A DNA stretch of 47,520 nt. It comes from an uncultured Clostridia bacterium. GTDB taxonomy: Bacteria; Bacillota; Clostridia; TANB77; CAG-508. Location: assembly GCA_947623555.1 (NCBI GenBank), contig CANQGW010000010.1, positions 1 to 47,520 of the forward strand, read 5' to 3'. Positions 24,407 to 33,845 of the stretch are shown piece by piece. The translations under genes and the position numbers were made by a program. Within the stretch, counting starts at the first letter, position 1. Every line of letters begins with the position of its first letter. The notes beneath the pieces are model-generated. The model saw nothing but the letters and a program-made list of their open reading frames with translations. It did no database searches and was not told where the DNA came from.

Positions 24407-27400
24407 ATGAAAAAAGGAATAAAACAGTTATTAACAATAAGCTTAATAATATTAGCTATTGTAGCAATAACAATTCCAGTAAAAGCTGCTACAAATAATC
24501 TAAAGGAAAATGTAGAATCAGGCAGTAACAAAGACACATATCAAATAAAAGATGGAACAATAGTAATAGGAAAAAGCAAATTCACACCAGGAGTAGTAGT
24601 AACAGGAGAAAAAGCAGCAATAGCAGGAGCAAACGACCTAGCAATATATCTATCAGAAAACAATAATAAATCAATAAAAGATTATACATACCCAAAAATG
24701 TACACATATACATTTGGAGAATGGTACGAATATGTAAATGGAAAGGCAACAAAAAAGGTAAACAAAAAATCATTAGAAATATGGTACATAAACAATGTAC
24801 TAAAACAAGGATTATCGGCGCCCAGTTTAGTGGAGACAACACAACCAGCTACAAAGTATAGCGTACTTTTTGTAAGCAGTGAAGAAAACAAAGTATTAGA
24901 TCAAAGACAAGTAGAAGAAAACAAACAAGTAGGAACAGCACCAAAAGCAATAAGAACTGGCTACGAATTAGTAGGATGGATAAAAGCAACAGTGGGAAGT
25001 GATACTACAACAGAAGTTGCATTAGATAAAGTAGCAAGTGAAAAAATTACAGCAGATACAATATTTTTTGCAAAATGGAGTGAAGTTACTAAATTTAGTG
25101 TAAGTTTAGATGAAGTAGGAAAAAGCAAAAAGAATAATAATGCTTTATTAGAAGCAGTAAAAGGATTAGGCTATGAAGGAAACTATGACACAGCAGGTAA
25201 AGATAAACTTACATTATCAGCAAATGGTAAATTAAGTGGTTTAATTGAAATAACTCCTGATGAAAATATACCAGACACAACATTTAGTGGAGATAGAAAA
25301 ACAGGTTACTATTTTGCGTATGTATTAGATGTAGAAGGAACAGTAACAGAAGCAACAACAGTAACATTAAAAGGAAATGGAGAAGAGAAAACTTTACCAT
25401 TTAGTGCATTTGATGATGTAGCTAATGGAAAAATGGTTATATTAGTATCATTAAATAAAAATGCTAGTGATAAAACAACATCAGTAGTAGTAGATTTGGA
25501 CGGTAGCGGTAATAAATATACTGCAAAAACATACACAATTGACTGGAGCGGGGTAACATTCCAAGAACCATCTAAAGCAACATTTACATCACAAGCAGAA
25601 GAATTACCACAAGCAGATGTAGATTATATTTCTAGCAATTGGGGTTATACAAGAACAGCACAAGATACTTATGAATTAAAAGCTGATGAAAGTGACCCAC
25701 TTAAATTAAAATTAACAGAAACTGTTGTAAAACAAACTGTAAAAAGTGAAGCCGGTTTTGGAAAAACTGAAGGATACTTCTTCTTATATAATATAAATGA
25801 TGATAGTTTTATACCTAATAAAACAACAGTAAAAGGTCCAAAAAGTAATAAAACTGTTACAGATGGCACAGGAGTAACATTTTTATTTGATTTAAATAAA
25901 GATGCAAACACCAAAACCTTTACAGTTAAAGTAGACTTAGATGGTGCTGGAGATGAATATACAGAAGTTGAATATACAATAGACTATAGTGAAGTAAAAT
26001 TTAGCGAAATCTCAAAGGCAAATATTGCAACCCAAGAAAAAGATGTAGCATCTGAGGTAATTAAAGAATCATTGCAAAAATCTTTTAAATGGAGTAGACC
26101 AGAAGGCTGGGATGTTAAGTTTGTACCTGAAAAAAACGGAACAGATGAAACAAAATTAAAAGTAGATGTATCAGGTATATTACCAATAGTAAAGAATGTA
26201 ACAGGATTTAGCACTGATGAAACAACCAATTATTATTTACCAATAGTTATTAAATCAGCAGTAAAACCAACAGAGGCTACTCAATTAACTATACCTGCTT
26301 TAAAAGCTGAAAATGGTGTAAAAGTAGTTACAGGAAAAGATGTATGGGATAAAAAAGACGATGATAGTGGTGACAATGAAATAGTTATATTAATGTCATT
26401 AAAACCACAAGAAGGCGCAGTAACGAAAACATTTGATATAGTAGTTGATATGGATGGAGAAGGTACTAACTATGTACCATACACAGTTACAATAGATTAT
26501 ACAAACTTAAAATTTCAACAAGTATCTGAAGCAGAAGTAAAATTAACTGCAAAAGATGAAGTAGACGCAGAATTTACAGGTTGGGGCTATAAACCAGAAA
26601 CAAACCAAAATCTTACATTAACAAATGGAGTATTAAAAGGAAAATTAATAGAACAACAACTATCAAGTGCTGAAGCATTTGGAGATGGTAAACAAGATGG
26701 ATATTACTTTGACTTTAAGATAGAACTACCAGACGATATAGATACTGAAAAAGTAACTATTACTAGACTAGAAAATAAAGATGGAAGCACAAAGAAAGAA
26801 TTTACAAAAGATGATTTAGATGATAATGGAGATTTACCAATATTATTTAGATTTGATAAAACTAAAACAGGATGCGCTACTTGTAGTGGATCGGAAGCAT
26901 CATGCAATTGCTGTAAATCAGAAGCTACAGTAGAATGTGACTGTGAAGAATACAAACTATATTACAAAGTAGACTTTGATGGTAACGGAAATGAATATTT
27001 ACCACAAGATTATGTAATAGACTATTGTGGTTTAACATTTGAAAAAAGCTCAAAAGTAGAAGCACTAGATTTAGGTGAGGTAAGCAATGCTGAAGGTGAA
27101 GAATGGAAAGGTTGGAAAGAAGGAGAAAAATATAAAACAGAATTTAAAGAAGATGAACATGATTCATCAACAGTACATGTAACAGGATTAATTCCAATAT
27201 TTAATGATAAAGAATGGGCAGATGAACAAGATCCATTTGAAGGTGTTGATGCTGCTGAATATTATTTAGCTTTTAAATTGAAGAAAGCTGGAACAGATGA
27301 TACAGGAGACAGTTCAACAATAGTAAAATTCTTACATGGAGAAGGAAATGGTGAAGAGGAAAAAATCACCAAAGAGGATTTTGGAGAAAATAATGAAATA

Positions 27401-30400
27401 TATGTATTAAAATATTTAAATCCAAGAGCATATAAATCAGAAAAGAAATTCAAAATTACTGTAGACTTTGATAATGAAGGAGAAGCATATGCACCATATA
27501 CATTAACTATTGACTGGAGTGAATTAGACTTTCAATTTAATAGCCTATATACACAAACATTAGTTGGAAATGCTACTGACCAAAAAGGCGAAGAAGATAA
27601 TGGATATATTTCAAGTGAAGATAAAGAAACAATAGAAGGTTGGGGTTATAAATTTGAAAATGCTGGAAACGAATTAAAAATTGAAGGTGGTACTGCTTTA
27701 ACCGGAGAAGTGAAAGAACAAAAGAATGTAAATGCAGGTTTTAAGGATAAAGACGGATATTATGTAGTTTTAAAAATTTATGGACCAAGTGATGATCAAG
27801 CAGAGGGAAATCATTTTCTAACATCAAATCCAGAAAACATGAAAAAATGGACAGTTCAATTAAAAGATGAAGATGGAAGATATATGAATCCGGTAACTCC
27901 AAGCCAAGAAGATTATGAAAATGGATTTATAACTGTACTATTTAAATTAAAAGAAGACGAGGATCAAAAACTTACCTATAGAATAGACTTTGATGGTGCA
28001 GGAGACTACTTCTTACCTTTTGAAGAAACAATTAATTATGATGGATTAGAATTTTTGAAAGCTCGTGAAGTAAAATTTAGTGGCTCAAATGAAACAGTTA
28101 CTGTATGGGATGGAGAAGAAGAAACTTTAAAAGATAAAATTAAAGAACAAATTCAAAATGTTGAGCCAGATGCAAATCCAAAATATAATGCTACTTATTA
28201 CACATTTGAGTATTGGACTAAAGATGATGGAACTAAAGTTGATGATACAACACCAGTAGAAGATCTTCTAGATCAAACATTAGAACCACACTATAATTTA
28301 AATTCAGATAAATTTGTTGGTGATATAATTGATGATTTAAATGAAGCAAAAGGAACTGAACAAGGTTCACATTCACAAGACTTTCATGAAAAATTACTTT
28401 TTGACAAAGAAGATTTAGAAAATGGAAATGTGAAAATTAAAATAGTAAATCCTGAAACTACTTTAAGTGAAATGAATGAAACTAGTATTCCTGGTGCAAT
28501 AGCATATGCTCTAGGAAAAGATGAAATAAAAGAAATTACATTCAAAGTAGACGAAAACAATAAAACAACATTTGATAAGAATGGTGTTAAAGCTACAAAT
28601 GGAATTATGTTAGCAGAAGAATTACCACTAAAAGAACAAGTTAAAGCAGGATTGCAAGCATTATATAAGAAAGTTCTAGGTGATGAAGCTAACGATACCG
28701 AAGTAACATTAAGTTCAATGGTTTCAAAACATCCTAGCTTTGAAATAAGTATTGATGATTATGATAAAAATAAAATTACTTTATCAAAAACAAAATATAT
28801 ATTTACATTTGAATCAAGTGTAGCAGTAGTTAGTACTGAAGAACAATTAAAAGAAGCTTTAAAAAACATTAATATAACAGATATATTAGTTAAAGAAGGT
28901 TTTAAATTAGTAGATGTAAACCAAGATGCAAAAAATTCACATACTTTAGTAATAGATTTAACGCAAGCAAATAGAAACCTTACAATCAAATCTTTAAATA
29001 GTCAAGAGCCTGTAACAATTAGTGATGATGAAAAAACAGAAGAGGGCGAAACTGATACTACACCTGTAATTGAAGTAAAAGCTGGAAATGTTACATTTGA
29101 AGATATAAAAATAAAAGGTGCAACAAGAGCAATTACAGTAGATTCAGGAGCTACAGTTACAGCTAAAAATGTCACAGCAATAGGTAGCCAAGATACCGGA
29201 TTTGATGTAAAAGAAGGAGCAACATTTACTGGAATAAACTTACAATATAAAGATTTAGAAGGAAGCAACGATAAAGAATCATATCATTATCCAACGGTTT
29301 GTGGTAAGGGAAAAGTAATATTACAAAAAACTACTGAAGCAGGGGAAGTTACTGATGCTAATGCAACAAAGGTAACTGATTATAAAAGAATAGTTCATGC
29401 TACAACAGGAAAATTTACAGATGCTGATTTTAAAAATCCTGAAACAGGTGAATATTATAGCGACTTTTTGGACGAAAATGGTAGTTTAAAAGAAGTATAT
29501 CAAAATATGATTAAAAATGGAACTAAAAACCCACCTGACTTCTTATCATCAACTGGACATACACATTATTACCTAGATTCAGAAAACAGTGTATATTATA
29601 CCTTTCACTTTAGAGACTCTAGAATTAACCTTATCATATTTAAATATTATGCCAAAGGAGATACAATAACACCTCCAGTTAATCAATCTTATATGGAAGA
29701 AAACGAAAGTTTGTATTTCTTTATAAAGGCTCAAGTAAAAAATAAGGATGGACAGCAAAAAACTTACGTACATGATGGATGGTCAAAAACAGAACATGAT
29801 GATGAATATGGAGCAAATAGTTTAAGTCAAAAAGTAGATAGCTTTGAGTTCCCAGCAAATCCAGAAACTATACAAAATTACTATACACATTTTAGCGAAG
29901 GATATAGAGTAATAATTCCTATAGAAGTTAATGGAACAGACAAAACTGGTATATTTGGTATATTAAAACCAGAAGCTGATAGTCAAGTAACAATACAAAA
30001 TTTGATGGATAAAGATGAAGAATTTAAAAAAGCTTTTGAAGCATTAAAGAAAAAAGCAACAGAAGCAGGTAAAGCGATTATTAATGGAAAAGATACAACA
30101 AAAGAAATTAATGAACAAACACCAATTACTGAAAATATGGACTTAAAGATTGAAACACTTCAACAGGACTCTTTAATAAGCTTTGAGGGACCAAGTGCTA
30201 ATGGATTAAGTACAACTGGAAATAAGGTTTCTGGAATACTTTCAACTCAAAGTGAAGATAAAAAATATTATATACCTTTAACATTAACATCAGACAATTT
30301 CCAAGATAATGTATCAAAAGTAAAAGTTACAGACCCAAACGGAAATGAAAAAACATATACTTATAGTTCAGCTAGTGAAAATAAAATTGCAACTGTAAGT

Positions 30401-31357
30401 ACTGCAAAAACAATGAACTTACAATTAGAAGCAATAAAAGCATCTAATATTAAATCTGGACAGAAAGTATATAAAATAGCTATTGATGTTGACGGAGAAA
30501 ATGCAAACAATTACGCTGTAAAAAATATCACATTAGACTATAGTGGTGTAAAGACCCTTGAAGAAAAAATCAATAAAGCTGCAGAAAACACACTAAATGC
30601 AAATAGCTTTACTGTAACAAAGGATAATTATATAAATTACTATCCTGAAAAATTTACTTATGAATATAATAAAGAACAAGGCTTAACTCATTTAGTATCA
30701 AATAAAGGTGATAATGTAGAAGAATATACATTTTCAATAAAATATGCCGGTATAAAAGACGAGAATAGAACCGCTAGTGTAGTTGTAAGCAAAAATAGAA
30801 CACCTGCAAAAGTCCAAGAAAAAATAACAGAGGATGGAAAAGTATATAAAGCACAAGACGGAAGCATATATATAAACGATTGGATATATGAACATCCTCA
30901 ACAAGTAGGTAGTGCTATACATGAGGTTAAAATGTTAATAGATGTTATGAAAGATTCTCATGTATACAATGCAATTGATGGAGTTAAGGAAGTTGAGGGT
31001 AAAGACCATACCTATACAGTAACTTTAAACAGCTATAAATATAATCAATGGGTAAATGATAGTTATCTTTCAAATCCAGATTATACTTTCAAAGAATTCA
31101 CAAAAGATAACAAATTAGAAGTACAAGTAGAATTAGACGAAGATGAAAATTATGTAAAAAGCATAAAAACTACAGAAGCAAATGTAATTAATAAATTTGA
31201 CGTTACTTTTGAAAAGGTAAATGCAACTACAATAGCAGAACCTACAAGTTTCTTGGCAAAAGAAAATGATGTATTAACAGAAGACGATATTATAAAATTC
31301 TACGAAGCCGGAAAACAATGGTGGTCTAAACATACTGGATCACAACCAGCAGAGTAA
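24407..31357 (+). CDS. Giant modular secreted surface protein (2316 aa)
   Basis: Signal peptide about 1-28 (ISLIILAIVAITIPVKA). A Flg_new-type region about 150-225 is followed by six related modules of about 140-190 residues (about 226-1225), each ending in a D-x-D-G-x-G-x-x-Y strand pair such as VDLDGSGNKYTAKTYTIDWS; a seventh copy lies near 2025. Module 4 carries an inserted cysteine cluster (C823-C846). Residues about 1540-1620 form a beta-helix-like run (VTFEDIKIKGATRAITVDSG). No LPxTG-type signal or C-terminal membrane helix is seen, so retention must be non-covalent or through partners. Probably an adhesin or matrix protein; ligand unknown. The frame is intact for 6.9 kb. Follows the Big_2 gene. 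Confidence 0.8.
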   Translation: MKKGIKQLLTISLIILAIVAITIPVKAATNNLKENVESGSNKDTYQIKDGTIVIGKSKFTPGVVVTGEKAAIAGANDLAIYLSENNNKSIKDYTYPKMYTYTFGEWYEYVNGKATKKVNKKSLEIWYINNVLKQGLSAPSLVETTQPATKYSVLFVSSEENKVLDQRQVEENKQVGTAPKAIRTGYELVGWIKATVGSDTTTEVALDKVASEKITADTIFFAKWSEVTKFSVSLDEVGKSKKNNNALLEAVKGLGYEGNYDTAGKDKLTLSANGKLSGLIEITPDENIPDTTFSGDRKTGYYFAYVLDVEGTVTEATTVTLKGNGEEKTLPFSAFDDVANGKMVILVSLNKNASDKTTSVVVDLDGSGNKYTAKTYTIDWSGVTFQEPSKATFTSQAEELPQADVDYISSNWGYTRTAQDTYELKADESDPLKLKLTETVVKQTVKSEAGFGKTEGYFFLYNINDDSFIPNKTTVKGPKSNKTVTDGTGVTFLFDLNKDANTKTFTVKVDLDGAGDEYTEVEYTIDYSEVKFSEISKANIATQEKDVASEVIKESLQKSFKWSRPEGWDVKFVPEKNGTDETKLKVDVSGILPIVKNVTGFSTDETTNYYLPIVIKSAVKPTEATQLTIPALKAENGVKVVTGKDVWDKKDDDSGDNEIVILMSLKPQEGAVTKTFDIVVDMDGEGTNYVPYTVTIDYTNLKFQQVSEAEVKLTAKDEVDAEFTGWGYKPETNQNLTLTNGVLKGKLIEQQLSSAEAFGDGKQDGYYFDFKIELPDDIDTEKVTITRLENKDGSTKKEFTKDDLDDNGDLPILFRFDKTKTGCATCSGSEASCNCCKSEATVECDCEEYKLYYKVDFDGNGNEYLPQDYVIDYCGLTFEKSSKVEALDLGEVSNAEGEEWKGWKEGEKYKTEFKEDEHDSSTVHVTGLIPIFNDKEWADEQDPFEGVDAAEYYLAFKLKKAGTDDTGDSSTIVKFLHGEGNGEEEKITKEDFGENNEIYVLKYLNPRAYKSEKKFKITVDFDNEGEAYAPYTLTIDWSELDFQFNSLYTQTLVGNATDQKGEEDNGYISSEDKETIEGWGYKFENAGNELKIEGGTALTGEVKEQKNVNAGFKDKDGYYVVLKIYGPSDDQAEGNHFLTSNPENMKKWTVQLKDEDGRYMNPVTPSQEDYENGFITVLFKLKEDEDQKLTYRIDFDGAGDYFLPFEETINYDGLEFLKAREVKFSGSNETVTVWDGEEETLKDKIKEQIQNVEPDANPKYNATYYTFEYWTKDDGTKVDDTTPVEDLLDQTLEPHYNLNSDKFVGDIIDDLNEAKGTEQGSHSQDFHEKLLFDKEDLENGNVKIKIVNPETTLSEMNETSIPGAIAYALGKDEIKEITFKVDENNKTTFDKNGVKATNGIMLAEELPLKEQVKAGLQALYKKVLGDEANDTEVTLSSMVSKHPSFEISIDDYDKNKITLSKTKYIFTFESSVAVVSTEEQLKEALKNINITDILVKEGFKLVDVNQDAKNSHTLVIDLTQANRNLTIKSLNSQEPVTISDDEKTEEGETDTTPVIEVKAGNVTFEDIKIKGATRAITVDSGATVTAKNVTAIGSQDTGFDVKEGATFTGINLQYKDLEGSNDKESYHYPTVCGKGKVILQKTTEAGEVTDANATKVTDYKRIVHATTGKFTDADFKNPETGEYYSDFLDENGSLKEVYQNMIKNGTKNPPDFLSSTGHTHYYLDSENSVYYTFHFRDSRINLIIFKYYAKGDTITPPVNQSYMEENESLYFFIKAQVKNKDGQQKTYVHDGWSKTEHDDEYGANSLSQKVDSFEFPANPETIQNYYTHFSEGYRVIIPIEVNGTDKTGIFGILKPEADSQVTIQNLMDKDEEFKKAFEALKKKATEAGKAIINGKDTTKEINEQTPITENMDLKIETLQQDSLISFEGPSANGLSTTGNKVSGILSTQSEDKKYYIPLTLTSDNFQDNVSKVKVTDPNGNEKTYTYSSASENKIATVSTAKTMNLQLEAIKASNIKSGQKVYKIAIDVDGENANNYAVKNITLDYSGVKTLEEKINKAAENTLNANSFTVTKDNYINYYPEKFTYEYNKEQGLTHLVSNKGDNVEEYTFSIKYAGIKDENRTASVVVSKNRTPAKVQEKITEDGKVYKAQDGSIYINDWIYEHPQQVGSAIHEVKMLIDVMKDSHVYNAIDGVKEVEGKDHTYTVTLNSYKYNQWVNDSYLSNPDYTFKEFTKDNKLEVQVELDEDENYVKSIKTTEANVINKFDVTFEKVNATTIAEPTSFLAKENDVLTEDDIIKFYEAGKQWWSKHTGSQPAE

Positions 31358-31361
31358 AAAC

Positions 31362-31389
31362 TAAGGTGTGATGCAAACATCACACCTTA
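31362..31389 (+). terminator. Hairpin after the giant surface gene
   Basis: 12-bp perfect stem TAAGGTGTGATG / CATCACACCTTA with a CAAA loop, but only a weak T tract, so it may be a partial terminator or an mRNA-stabilising hairpin before the downstream gene. Confidence 0.55.
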
Positions 31390-31414
31390 ATTAAATATAA
31401 TACGAGGAGGCAAA

Positions 31415-31954
31415 ATGAAAAAAATATTATTTACAAGCATAGTTTTACTATTATTGCTCTTTCCAATTGTATCAAAAGCAGTTGCAACAAATTCTTCATA
31501 TTATGATGGTGTTAAAATTTATGTATTTTATGAAGAAAACAGCGAAAATTTTGAGCAAGAAAAGCAATGGCTTGAAGAAGATTCAAGCATTATGAAAACA
31601 TATCTTAACATTAATGAAAATAGTGAACTATTAAGCAAAGTAAAAGATACTTTAAAAATAGGAAGTAACAAATTACCAATAACTATAATAGGTTCAACCT
31701 ATTTTATAGGATTTGATGAAAAAGTGCAAAACAATATGAAAGAAGCGGTAGAATCATATAAAAACGCAGAAGAATATGGAGATGTTATAGAAAAAATAAG
31801 AAATAATGAAGATGTAAAAGATATTGTAAGACAAAATGAGCAAATATATAAAGCACCTAACAATACAGTAATTATAATTATATCTATTATCTTTGCAATT
31901 ATTGTAGTATTATTAGCTATTTATATATTAAAAAAGAAAAAAACAAAAAAATAG
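31415..31954 (+). CDS. Membrane-anchored thioredoxin-fold-like protein lacking cysteines
   Basis: 179 residues. Signal peptide (ILFTSIVLLLLLFPIVSKAVA), an external domain (about 27-145), a C-terminal membrane helix (about 149-171) and KKKKTKK tail. The order KIYVFYEENSENFEQEKQWLEE ... NKLPITIIGSTYFIGFDE follows the thioredoxin/glutaredoxin fold, including a cis-Pro-like strand before GSTYFIGF, but the position of the CxxC motif is taken by ENSENF. The whole protein has no cysteine, so it cannot be a disulfide oxidoreductase. Perhaps a chaperone or docking factor for the giant surface protein upstream (inference). AGGAGG precedes ATG. Confidence 0.62.
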   Translation: MKKILFTSIVLLLLLFPIVSKAVATNSSYYDGVKIYVFYEENSENFEQEKQWLEEDSSIMKTYLNINENSELLSKVKDTLKIGSNKLPITIIGSTYFIGFDEKVQNNMKEAVESYKNAEEYGDVIEKIRNNEDVKDIVRQNEQIYKAPNNTVIIIISIIFAIIVVLLAIYILKKKKTKK

Positions 31955-31975
31955 CACATCTTTATAAAACTATGA

Positions 31976-32008
31976 GGTTCCAAAATTTTAATCGTTGGAG
32001 CCTTTTTT
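31976..32008 (+). terminator. Intrinsic terminator of the surface locus
   Basis: 8-bp stem GGTTCCAA / TTGGAGCC (one G-U) followed by TTTTTTA. Confidence 0.65.
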
Positions 32009-32080
32009 ATATTGCTATTTTAAATAAAATGTGATATATTATTTTAAGTTATTTGTATAAAAGAAAGAGGTATATTTTAT

Positions 32081-32810
32081 ATGTATTTTGATACAAGATA
32101 TTTATATATTATCTTAATTATTATTGCTTTAATGAATATTTTTACTGGAAGCTTTAGTTTATTAGACTTATTAATATCAATACCAGGTGTGTTAGTAGCA
32201 ATTAGTTTCCATGAATTTGCACATGCATTTGTAGCAGACAAACTAGGAGATGATACACCTAGAAACCAAGGCAGGCTAAACTTAAACCCATTATCACATT
32301 TAGATCCATTTGGTGTTATTATGCTTATATTTGCACACGTTGGATGGGGTAAACCAGTTGAAATAAATCCAAATAACTTTACAAGGAAAATATCTACAAG
32401 AACAGGCGAGGCAATTGTAGCAGTTGCAGGACCTGTTATGAATTTTATTTTAGCATTTTTATTTATGATTATATACTATGCGCTAACAGTATTTGCACCA
32501 GCTTTTTCATTAGCTACAACTGCTCGGAAGAGTAATAGCTCAAATGGTTTTATATGGTGCTGTTATAAATGTAGGTCTAGGTGTATTTAACTTAATACCA
32601 CTTCCACCATTAGATGGCTCAAAAATATTAATGGCATTTTTGCCATATAATGCAAAAAGATGGTTTGAAAACCATACAAATTTATTTTATATAATTTTTA
32701 TAGTAATATGGATTACACCAATATCAAGTATGATTATTTCACCTATAATAAATGCTATAACAAACGGAATAGGTGCTTTAGTAGGTAGTGTATTTTCACT
32801 ATTTGTTTAA
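32081..32810 (+). CDS. Site-2 type M50 membrane protease, with +1 frameshift at CGG (32525)
   Basis: Two overlapping frames make one protein. The first (from ATG 32081) has the metal-binding HEFAHA in the second membrane helix, then GRLNLNPLSHLDPFG and AGPVMNFILAF, family landmarks. It reaches GCT CGG AAG at 32522 and then turns into nonsense until a stop at 32588-32590. Skipping one base at CGG gives GGA AGA GTA ATA GCT CAA ATG and continues through NVGLGVFNLIPLPPLDGSK, which supplies the third zinc ligand motif (LDG), to TAA 32810. The joined product is 242 residues, normal for this family of intramembrane metalloproteases. Neither half could be active alone. It precedes tsaD by 23 bp. Confidence 0.88.
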
Positions 32811-32833
32811 AATTAAAAAAAGAAAGATAAATT

Positions 32834-33826
32834 ATGAAAGATATATATACGTTAGGAATTGAATCAAGTTGTGATGAAACTTCTGCTTCCATTGTAAAAA
32901 ATGGAAGGGAAGTTCTTTCTAATGTCATTCATTCTCAAATAGATATACATAAACAATTTGGCGGAGTTGTGCCAGAAATTGCTTCTAGAAACCATGTAGA
33001 GGCAATTTCAACCGTAGTGCAAGATGCCATAAAAATAGCTGGTATAAAAATGAATGAAATAAATAACATTGCCTGTACTTATGGCCCAGGATTAGTAGGC
33101 GCTTTACTTGTAGGGGTTTCTTATGCAAAAGCATTAAGTTATTCATTAAACATTCCATTAACACCTACAAACCATATTCATGGGCATATTGCAGCAAACT
33201 ATATTTCACATAAAGACTTAAAGCCACCGTTTTTATGCCTAGTTATTTCAGGTGGGCATACTCATTTGGTACATATTAAAACATATACTACATTTGATAT
33301 ATTGGGCAAAACCAGAGATGATGCAATAGGAGAAGCATTTGATAAAGTGGCAAGGGTAATTGGTCTTGGCTACCCAGGTGGGCCAAAGGTTGATAAACTC
33401 GCAAAAGAAGGAAAGCCAGTAATAGAACTTCCAAAAACACAATTTGATAATTTAGACTTTAGCTTTAGTGGAATAAAAACAGCAGTAATTAACCTTCATC
33501 ACAAAAACCCAGAAATAAATAAACCAGACTTATGTTGCAGTTTTGAAAAAACAATTACAGAAGAATTAATCAAAAACACAATAAAGGCTGCTAAAAAGCT
33601 AAATCTTAATACAATTGCTTTAGCAGGTGGGGTTTCAAGCAATTCATATATACGAAGCGAATTTTTAAAATTAGAAAATGAGGGATATAAAATATATTAT
33701 CCAGAACCAGTGCTTTGTACAGATAATGCAGCAATGATCGCAGCAAGCGGATATTATGAATTTTTAGAAGGCAAAAAGGCAGATTTAAATTTAAATGCTA
33801 TACCAAACTTAAAAATAAATGATTAA
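32834..33826 (+). CDS. tsaD: tRNA threonylcarbamoyladenosine transferase TsaD
   Basis: 330 residues. [14 protein letters not shown] at the N-terminus, the metal-binding [10 protein letters not shown] (about 114-123), SGGHTHLV and the C-terminal [15 protein letters not shown] and [13 protein letters not shown] are all family signatures. TsaD transfers the threonylcarbamoyl group to A37 of ANN-decoding tRNAs with TsaB and TsaE, which are not in the window. The ribosome binding site (AAGAAAGA) is weak, so translation may depend on upstream reading of the M50 gene 23 bp before. Confidence 0.95.
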   Translation: MKDIYTLGIESSCDETSASIVKNGREVLSNVIHSQIDIHKQFGGVVPEIASRNHVEAISTVVQDAIKIAGIKMNEINNIACTYGPGLVGALLVGVSYAKALSYSLNIPLTPTNHIHGHIAANYISHKDLKPPFLCLVISGGHTHLVHIKTYTTFDILGKTRDDAIGEAFDKVARVIGLGYPGGPKVDKLAKEGKPVIELPKTQFDNLDFSFSGIKTAVINLHHKNPEINKPDLCCSFEKTITEELIKNTIKAAKKLNLNTIALAGGVSSNSYIRSEFLKLENEGYKIYYPEPVLCTDNAAMIAASGYYEFLEGKKADLNLNAIPNLKIND

Positions 33827-33845
33827 TAAAATGAGGTGAAAGTAT

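Noticed and set aside
23148..24437. 429-codon Leu-rich open frame on the - strand
   Set aside because: It mirrors the Big_2 gene, whose uniform GTA/ACA/AGT/GCA codons leave no stops on the other strand. The product is almost only Leu, Phe, His, Tyr, with no ribosome binding site.
32544..32810. Separate small membrane protein gene from ATG 32544
   Set aside because: It is the C-terminal third of the M50 protease with its LDG motif, has no ribosome binding site, and joins the upstream frame at CGG 32525.
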